64,000 nt of DNA, taken from contig JAAYVI010000017.1 in NCBI GenBank assembly GCA_012517235.1, positions 1 through 64,000 on the forward strand, in the 5' to 3' direction. This stretch comes from Elusimicrobiota bacterium (GTDB taxonomy: Bacteria; Elusimicrobiota; Elusimicrobia; Elusimicrobiales; UBA9959). This document shows, piece after piece, positions 58,176 through 64,000 of the stretch. The notes beneath the pieces are model-generated. The model was given only the letters and a program-made list of their open reading frames with translations. It was not told where the DNA came from and ran no database searches. Position numbers and translations under genes: made by a program. How positions within the stretch are numbered: the stretch's first letter is position 1; the number at the start of each line of letters is the position of its first letter.

Positions 58176-60071
58176 TTAAAACATCCAATCCGGCATAGCG
58201 GATATCTTTATATCTTTACCCAACTCCAAAGAAGATAAAAATAAAGCCATTTCAGCGGAGTCTTTTTTTATCTTAAATCTGCAGTCATACCATGAAATAC
58301 CTTGAGAAGTATCGGTTTTTAATGTTTCTTCGGGCCTATAATCGATTACTTTAAGTTCGGAAATCTTTTTTTCGTCGAAAATAGACACAAAATCATTTGC
58401 CGCTTTTTTAAGTTTTTGAGCGGATTTTGACGATAATCTTATCGTCAAAAGATCGCAAAAAGGAGGATAATTAAAAAATTTTCTATCCTCAAGCTCTTTC
58501 TCTATAAAAGATCTCAAATTAAAACCGAAAGAAAAAACCGGATTTTCCGGTTCGTAGGTTTCTATAAACAAAAATCCTTCTTTGGAAACGAGACGAGAAG
58601 CGGAAATAATTTTACTAAAAAGATTTTCGCTTTCTCTAAATCCGGCGCTTCTTTCGGGATTTAAACCCAAAAGTACGGCCCCGCCGAATTTTTTTTCATA
58701 TAATTCCGAACCCAAAATAAAAGAGGTTCCGACCAATATGTCATAATCGCAGGAAAGAAAATCCGAATATGTTTTTTTCATGCCTTTAATCGACTTTTTA
58801 ACCGAGTCCGAATCTACTCTTAGAATTTTTGCGAAAGGAAATTTTAAAATCAGCTCCTCGGATATTTTTTGACTGCCGTGACCGCCGGTTTTAAGTATTT
58901 GAGCTCCGCAGGAAGGACATTCCAAAGAATAGTCCGTTTTTTCGAGACATGAAGGACATCTGTAAAAATAACCGCCGTTCTCTCCGAAAAGCCTTAAATT
59001 TCTTTTGCACTTAGCGCATTTTGCCGTCCACTTGCATATCGGACAAAATGTTTTAAATCCGACGCCTCTCGAAGGCGCAAGAAATAAAACTTTTTCTCCT
59101 TTTGAGAGCGCTTTTTCTGTTTCGGCCAAAGATTTTTCGGATATTACGGAATAATTTTCTCCGGCTTTAATAATCGCAGGAGAATATGCCGGCTCGGTTT
59201 TATCTGCGGCCGATAAGTTTTTTATTTCGGTTTCTTTAGGCAAATCTAATCCAAATGAGCATGAGAAAAAAGAAGTTTTATAAGAAAAGTCCGCGGTCAT
59301 ACGCATTATTATATCTCGTGTTTGGTAAAAAGGCCTTTGTTCAAATTGACGGTAAAAATCGCTTTCGCAATTTAAAACCGAAATAATAGTGCCTTTGGGA
59401 TAAGGTAAAAAAACAGCCGCTTTGGTTCCTATAACATATTTTACTTTACCCGATAGGATAGACGCGAATATCTCTTTTTTTGACGATTTTGAGATAGAAC
59501 CGTGATAAAAAGCGCATTGAGAATCCTCGAGAATGGGGGAAATCTTTTTATAAACCGCCAAAGCGCTAAGATAATCGGGACATAAGAAAAAAGCGGGAGT
59601 TTGTGTTTCTTTTATCGTAAAAACGGCTTCTCTTAGGGGAAAATCTTCTTTAAAAAAAAGGCTTTCTCCCGGATTTTGAGTAAAAAAAGGTTGTATAAAA
59701 TTATTATTCTCTTTTAAATTTTCAGAAAAACTACTACCGGGTTCTCTATGAGAGTTTTCATAAAAAAGTCCGTAATACATTCCTTCCGGGAAATACCATT
59801 TAAGAGAGCAGTAACGCACCGTCTTTTTTAAAGCTTCGAAATCATAAGCCAAGTTTTCAAAAACCAAACTTTTTATTTCTTTTATTTTATCAAAAGGTAA
59901 TCCTTCCGGAAGATTATCGCATAAATCTATTACTATTCCTTTGGAAAATTTAGAAGGACCAAAAGGACATATTACTTCGGCTCCGGGTAATATCACGGCT
60001 TCCAAATGTTTGGGTATTTTATAATGAAAAGTTTTATAAAGAGGTATGGGGAAAGATATTTCGGCAAACAT
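58176..60071 (-). CDS. priA: PriA-like primosomal protein N' with degenerate helicase motifs
   Basis: PriA-like N-terminal domain (MFAEISFPIPLYKTFHYKIP), GTKAAVFLPYP segment, Zn-binding CPICKWTAKCAKCKRNL...YRCPSC...CPSCGA; no Walker A GKT, no DEEH. Confidence 0.85.
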   Translation of the reverse strand: MFAEISFPIPLYKTFHYKIPKHLEAVILPGAEVICPFGPSKFSKGIVIDLCDNLPEGLPFDKIKEIKSLVFENLAYDFEALKKTVRYCSLKWYFPEGMYYGLFYENSHREPGSSFSENLKENNNFIQPFFTQNPGESLFFKEDFPLREAVFTIKETQTPAFFLCPDYLSALAVYKKISPILEDSQCAFYHGSISKSSKKEIFASILSGKVKYVIGTKAAVFLPYPKGTIISVLNCESDFYRQFEQRPFYQTRDIIMRMTADFSYKTSFFSCSFGLDLPKETEIKNLSAADKTEPAYSPAIIKAGENYSVISEKSLAETEKALSKGEKVLFLAPSRGVGFKTFCPICKWTAKCAKCKRNLRLFGENGGYFYRCPSCLEKTDYSLECPSCGAQILKTGGHGSQKISEELILKFPFAKILRVDSDSVKKSIKGMKKTYSDFLSCDYDILVGTSFILGSELYEKKFGGAVLLGLNPERSAGFRESENLFSKIISASRLVSKEGFLFIETYEPENPVFSFGFNLRSFIEKELEDRKFFNYPPFCDLLTIRLSSKSAQKLKKAANDFVSIFDEKKISELKVIDYRPEETLKTDTSQGISWYDCRFKIKKDSAEMALFLSSLELGKDIKISAMPDWMF

Positions 60072-60811
60072 TATTTAATGCCTAAAAAAGACATTACATC
60101 CTTCATATCCGACCATGTATCTTTTTTAAGGTTGGGATTTCTAAGCAAAGCGGCGGGATGATATGTGGGAAATATTTTAGGAAAACAATTAAAGGAAAAA
60201 AGCCCGTGAGGCACATCGTAGGATTTTCCTCTAAGCTGACTTATCCCCTTTGTTTCGTTAAGCATAAATCTGCTCGGAACATTTCCCAATGTGACTATCG
60301 CTTTTGGGGAAATTATATTTATTTGATTCTCTAAATAGTTCCTGCATACCGATATTTCTGCCGGAGTTGGAGGTCTGTCGTTTCCTCTGCTTTCGGGATT
60401 CTCCGGATTTATCATAGGGTGGCATTTTACGATATTTGCTATATAAACTTTTTCTCTGGAAAGCCCCATTGCGGCCAGTATCTTATCCAAAAGCTGGCCG
60501 GCCCTTCCCACAAAAGGTCTGCCGCTATGATCTTCTTCGAAACCGGGCCCTTCGCCTATAAACATCAGCTGCGAATCAGGATCTCCTTCCCCGAATACCG
60601 CATTGAGCCTCGAAAGGCCTAACATGCATTTTCGGCAATTATCTACGCAAGACTTAAGGATTTCAAGTTTTTCTTTCTTACTTTCGCAAGTTATCCGCTG
60701 TCGGGAAACGATTTTATCAACGGAACGATTATAAGGAAGAATAACATCTTCTTCCACCGAAGAAAGATAAAGAGAAAGCTCTTTTTTTATTTTTTTTATC
60801 TCATTCTTCAT
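60071..60811 (-). CDS. Uracil-DNA glycosylase, type 4/5-like (Fe-S)
   Basis: LMFIGEGPGFEEDHSGRPFVGRAGQLLDKIL, NIVKCHP, TYHPAALLRNP, CxxC cysteines. Confidence 0.93.
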   Translation of the reverse strand: MKNEIKKIKKELSLYLSSVEEDVILPYNRSVDKIVSRQRITCESKKEKLEILKSCVDNCRKCMLGLSRLNAVFGEGDPDSQLMFIGEGPGFEEDHSGRPFVGRAGQLLDKILAAMGLSREKVYIANIVKCHPMINPENPESRGNDRPPTPAEISVCRNYLENQINIISPKAIVTLGNVPSRFMLNETKGISQLRGKSYDVPHGLFSFNCFPKIFPTYHPAALLRNPNLKKDTWSDMKDVMSFLGIK

Positions 60812-61118
60812 CTTTTGATTTTTTGGTTTTCTTTTCCTTTTTTTCCGTTTTCTTTTCTACCGCTCTCTCGGTTTTTATCTCTTCGTCTCTTTTTACCGCT
60901 TTAATAATTTCTTCCCGAGTAACCTCTCCGGATAAAACTTCTTTTAAAGCTTTTTCTATTATATCCGCCATGGGCCATGTTCTGAATTCTTCGGAAAATT
61001 TAAGATGATTGGCCCATTGCATTGCCAAAACCGTAGCTTTATATTTTCCGCCTTTATAGTCGGAAATAAGCTTTTCCAAATTTAAGTTATCTTTAATTTC
61101 TTCTTTATTTTTAGTCAT
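60801..61118 (-). CDS. rpoZ: Probable RNA polymerase omega subunit
   Basis: Directly downstream of gmk; GGKYKATVLAMQWANHL, ADIIEKALKEVLSGEVTREEI; Lys/Glu-rich tail. Confidence 0.65.
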   Translation of the reverse strand: MTKNKEEIKDNLNLEKLISDYKGGKYKATVLAMQWANHLKFSEEFRTWPMADIIEKALKEVLSGEVTREEIIKAVKRDEEIKTERAVEKKTEKKEKKTKKSKDEE

Positions 61119-61127
61119 TTATCCTCC

Positions 61128-61751
61128 TTAATTTTTCCCGTAAAAATCCGAAGCAAATTTTTTTACAAAGCCGGAATTCCTAAAAAGCTTTAATTTTTCC
61201 GCTTCTACTACGGCGCAAATATCTTCGGCCGCTTTTTTCAAATCTTCGTTTATTACCAAATAATCGTAAGAAAATGCTTCTTTAAGTTCTTTTTTCGCGG
61301 TTTTCATTCTTAATGAAATTTCCTCGGAATTCTCGCCTCTTTTCTCAAGTCTTTTCTTCATTATTTTTAATGAAGGGGGTAAAAGAAAAATAGAAACGGA
61401 ATCCTTAAAAATCTTTTTAACGCTTTCTGCGCCTTTTACGTCTATGGTCATAAGAGGTATCTTTCCTTTTTTAAGCAAAGATAGTACGGATTTCTTAGGC
61501 GTTCCGTATAATCTCCCATGAACTTGAGCCCACTCTATTAACGCCCTTTTTCTTATCAAAGAACGGAATTTACTTTCGCTTACAAAATAGTAGTCTCTGC
61601 CTTCTTTTTCTCCGGGCCTGGGGGCTCTGGTCGTACATGTTACGCTAAAAGCAAAACGCTTATCCGTTTTCAAAAGATAATTTTTTACGGCCGATTTTCC
61701 GCCCCCGGAGGGGGCGGAAATAACAACCGGAAAATATCTGAGCTTATTCAC
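61128..61751 (-). CDS. gmk: Guanylate kinase
   Basis: VISAPSGGGKSAVKNYLL, TCTTRAPRPGEKEGRDYYFVSESKF. Confidence 0.96.
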   Translation of the reverse strand: MNKLRYFPVVISAPSGGGKSAVKNYLLKTDKRFAFSVTCTTRAPRPGEKEGRDYYFVSESKFRSLIRKRALIEWAQVHGRLYGTPKKSVLSLLKKGKIPLMTIDVKGAESVKKIFKDSVSIFLLPPSLKIMKKRLEKRGENSEEISLRMKTAKKELKEAFSYDYLVINEDLKKAAEDICAVVEAEKLKLFRNSGFVKKFASDFYGKN

Positions 61752-64000
61752 TATTTTTTTCTCGGATATTTAAGCTGAGATTGAGCCGCGGCCAAAATGG
61801 CTATCGGCACTCTGAAAGGAGAGCAGGAAACATAAGAAAGCCCAGCCTTATGACAAAATTCCACGCTCTTAGGCTCTCCGCCTTGTTCTCCGCATATTCC
61901 TATTTTAAGTTCCGGTCTGGTTTTTCTGCCTCTTTCGACCGTAATTTTTATAAGCTCTCCCACTCCTTCCTGATCTATGCTTTGAAACGGGTCTTCCGGA
62001 AGTATATTCTTTTCGGTATATTCCTTAAGAAATACTCCGGCATCGTCTCTGGAATATCCGAAAGTCATCTGGGTAAGGTCGTTTGTTCCGAAAGAGAAAA
62101 ACTGCATGGTTTCGGCTATTTTACCGGCCATAAGACAAGCTCTCGGTATCTCTATCATAGTTCCTACCACATATTTTAGAGACTTGACTCCGGTTTTTGC
62201 TACCGTCTCTTTGTAGGCTTTTTCTATTATAGGAAGCTGATTTGCTATCTCTTTTTCATGAGACACGACCGGAATCATTATCTCGGGCATGGCTTTTACG
62301 CCTTCTTTTATAAGTTCCGCCGCGGCTTCATATATGGCTCTTGCCTGCATTTCGGTTATTTCCGGATAGGTGACTCCGAGCCTAACTCCTCTATGCCCCA
62401 TCATAGGATTAGATTCTCTTAAAGAATCCGCTCTTGTCTGAAGCTCTTCGAAAGATATTCCAAGGCTTTCCGCCAATTCCTTAAGTTTATCGTGCTGATG
62501 AGGAACAAATTCGTGAAGAGGGGGATCTATCAGCCTTATTGTTACCGGCAATCCCTGCATTATTCTTAGAGTTTCCTTTATATCCCTTTTCATATAAGGG
62601 AAAAGCTCGTTGAGGGCATTAACTCTTTCCTCTTTTGATTTGGAAACTATCATTTTTCTAAGCTTAAACAAAGGTTCGTCCGAACCTTTTCCGTAAAACA
62701 TATGCTCTATTCTGAAAAGACCTATTCCTTCCGCTCCGAATTCTCTTGCTTTGGAGCTATCGGAAGGAGTATCGGCATTGGTTCTTACGCCCAATTTTCT
62801 AACCGCATTGCACATTTTTAGAAAATCCGCAAGCATTGTGTTTCCCGAACCGGCCTCAAGCATGTTTAGTTTGCCTTCGTAAACAAATCCTTTGGAGCCG
62901 TTAAGAGTTATCCAATCGCCTTCCCTAAAAACTTTTCCTGCGGTATGCAGTTCTTTCTTTTGAAGATCTATTTCCAAAGAAGAGCATCCGACTATGCAGC
63001 ACTTACCCCATCCTCTTGCGACCAAAGCCGCATGGGAAGTCATTCCGCCTCTGGCTGTTAAAATGGCCTGAGCGGCTCTCATCCCTTCGACATCTTCAGG
63101 ATTGGTTTCTTCTCTTACCAAAATTACGTTTTTGCCCTGTTTGGCCCATGCTACGGCGTCGGCAGCCGTGAAGACTATCATACCGTTAGCGCCTCCGGGA
63201 CCGGCGGGTAAACCTTTTGCCAAAGGTTTTGCCGCGGCTTCCGCTTTGGGATCTACTATCGGGTGTAAAAGCTCGTCAAGCTGAGCGGGAGAAACTCTCA
63301 TCACCGCTTCTTCCTTTTTTATAAGTTTTTCTTTTACCATGTCCAGAGCCATTTTAACGGCGGAAACTCCGTTTCTCTTGCCGACTCTGCATTGCAGCAT
63401 CCAAAGTCTGCCTTTTTCCACGGTAAATTCTATATCTAACATGTCGCGGTAATGCTTTTCGAGCTTTCTTCTTATTTCGGAAAGCTGTTTATAAGCTTCC
63501 GGCATTAGTTCCTGCATGGTTTTAAGATTTCTCGAATGATCGTTTTTGCTTTCTTCGTTTATGGGACTGGGAGTTCTTATACCGGCTACGACGTCTTCTC
63601 CCTGGGCGTTAATGAGAAATTCTCCGTAAAAATAATTTTCTCCGGTTCCGGGATTTCTGGTAAATCCTACTCCGGTTGCGGAATCGTCTCCCATATTGCC
63701 GAAGACCATAGTCTGTACGTTAACCGCCGTTCCCCATTCGTCCGGAATATTCTCTATTCTTCTATAGGATATGGCTCTTTTGCCGTTCCAAGAAGCAAAT
63801 ACCGCTCCTACCGCTCCCCAAAGCTGCTTCATCGGATCGTCCGGGAATTCTTTGCCGAGAACTTCTTTTACTTTTTCTTTGAATCTGGCAGCCAATTCCT
63901 GCATATCTTCGGCGGACAATTCCGCGTCGGTTTTAACTCCTCTTTGATGTTTTTTCTCTTCGAGCATTCTGTCCAATTGTTTTCTTATGCCCATATCGTC
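61751..64000 (-). CDS. ppdK: Pyruvate, phosphate dikinase (N-terminus beyond window edge)
   Basis: LTARGGMTSHAALVARGWGKCCIVG, MGHRGVRLGVTYPEI, FSFGTNDLTQMTFGYSRDD; reading frame continues to the window end. Confidence 0.96.
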   Translation of the reverse strand, partial: DDMGIRKQLDRMLEEKKHQRGVKTDAELSAEDMQELAARFKEKVKEVLGKEFPDDPMKQLWGAVGAVFASWNGKRAISYRRIENIPDEWGTAVNVQTMVFGNMGDDSATGVGFTRNPGTGENYFYGEFLINAQGEDVVAGIRTPSPINEESKNDHSRNLKTMQELMPEAYKQLSEIRRKLEKHYRDMLDIEFTVEKGRLWMLQCRVGKRNGVSAVKMALDMVKEKLIKKEEAVMRVSPAQLDELLHPIVDPKAEAAAKPLAKGLPAGPGGANGMIVFTAADAVAWAKQGKNVILVREETNPEDVEGMRAAQAILTARGGMTSHAALVARGWGKCCIVGCSSLEIDLQKKELHTAGKVFREGDWITLNGSKGFVYEGKLNMLEAGSGNTMLADFLKMCNAVRKLGVRTNADTPSDSSKAREFGAEGIGLFRIEHMFYGKGSDEPLFKLRKMIVSKSKEERVNALNELFPYMKRDIKETLRIMQGLPVTIRLIDPPLHEFVPHQHDKLKELAESLGISFEELQTRADSLRESNPMMGHRGVRLGVTYPEITEMQARAIYEAAAELIKEGVKAMPEIMIPVVSHEKEIANQLPIIEKAYKETVAKTGVKSLKYVVGTMIEIPRACLMAGKIAETMQFFSFGTNDLTQMTFGYSRDDAGVFLKEYTEKNILPEDPFQSIDQEGVGELIKITVERGRKTRPELKIGICGEQGGEPKSVEFCHKAGLSYVSCSPFRVPIAILAAAQSQLKYPRKK

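Noticed and set aside
1-64000. CRISPR arrays, transposases, integrases, toxin-antitoxin pairs, phage genes, restriction systems
   Set aside because: Looked for and not seen; content is almost entirely conserved housekeeping genes.

Overview
The window is a dense, housekeeping-rich segment of an AT-rich bacterial chromosome. A diderm is inferred from gmhA, an Omp85-type barrel and rseP. An Elusimicrobiota-like source is only a weak guess. Left part, minus strand: proS-ispG-rseP-dxr-cdsA-uppS-frr-gmhA-pyrH-tsf-rpsB. Next come nadE plus an outer-membrane barrel (+) and glyS/glyQ/recO (-). A long plus-strand block follows: an SDR protein, a class II photolyase, rpmH-rnpA-yidD-yidC-jag-mnmE-mnmG-rsmG, then mraZ-rsmH-(small ORF)-ftsL-like-ftsI-murE-murF-mraY-murD-ftsW-murG. 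The right part holds a malate/lactate dehydrogenase family gene, a V8-like protease, a nitroreductase, a Crp/Fnr regulator, hisS, aspS, lipA, a B12-type radical SAM protein, an MFS transporter, asnS, tRNA-Ala(CGC), mltG, thpR, a FecR-domain gene, tyrS, a degenerate priA, a type-4/5-like UDG, rpoZ-like, gmk and a truncated ppdK. I see no CRISPR array, transposon, prophage or obvious defence or biosynthetic island, and I did not find a clear new multi-gene system. The best second-look items are a PriA homolog that appears to have lost its helicase motifs, an unlisted 51-aa ORF inside the dcw cluster, a textbook promoter plus 10-bp-phased MraZ operator, possible leaderless promoters, and an FNR-like palindrome with competing hairpins upstream of a secreted protease.
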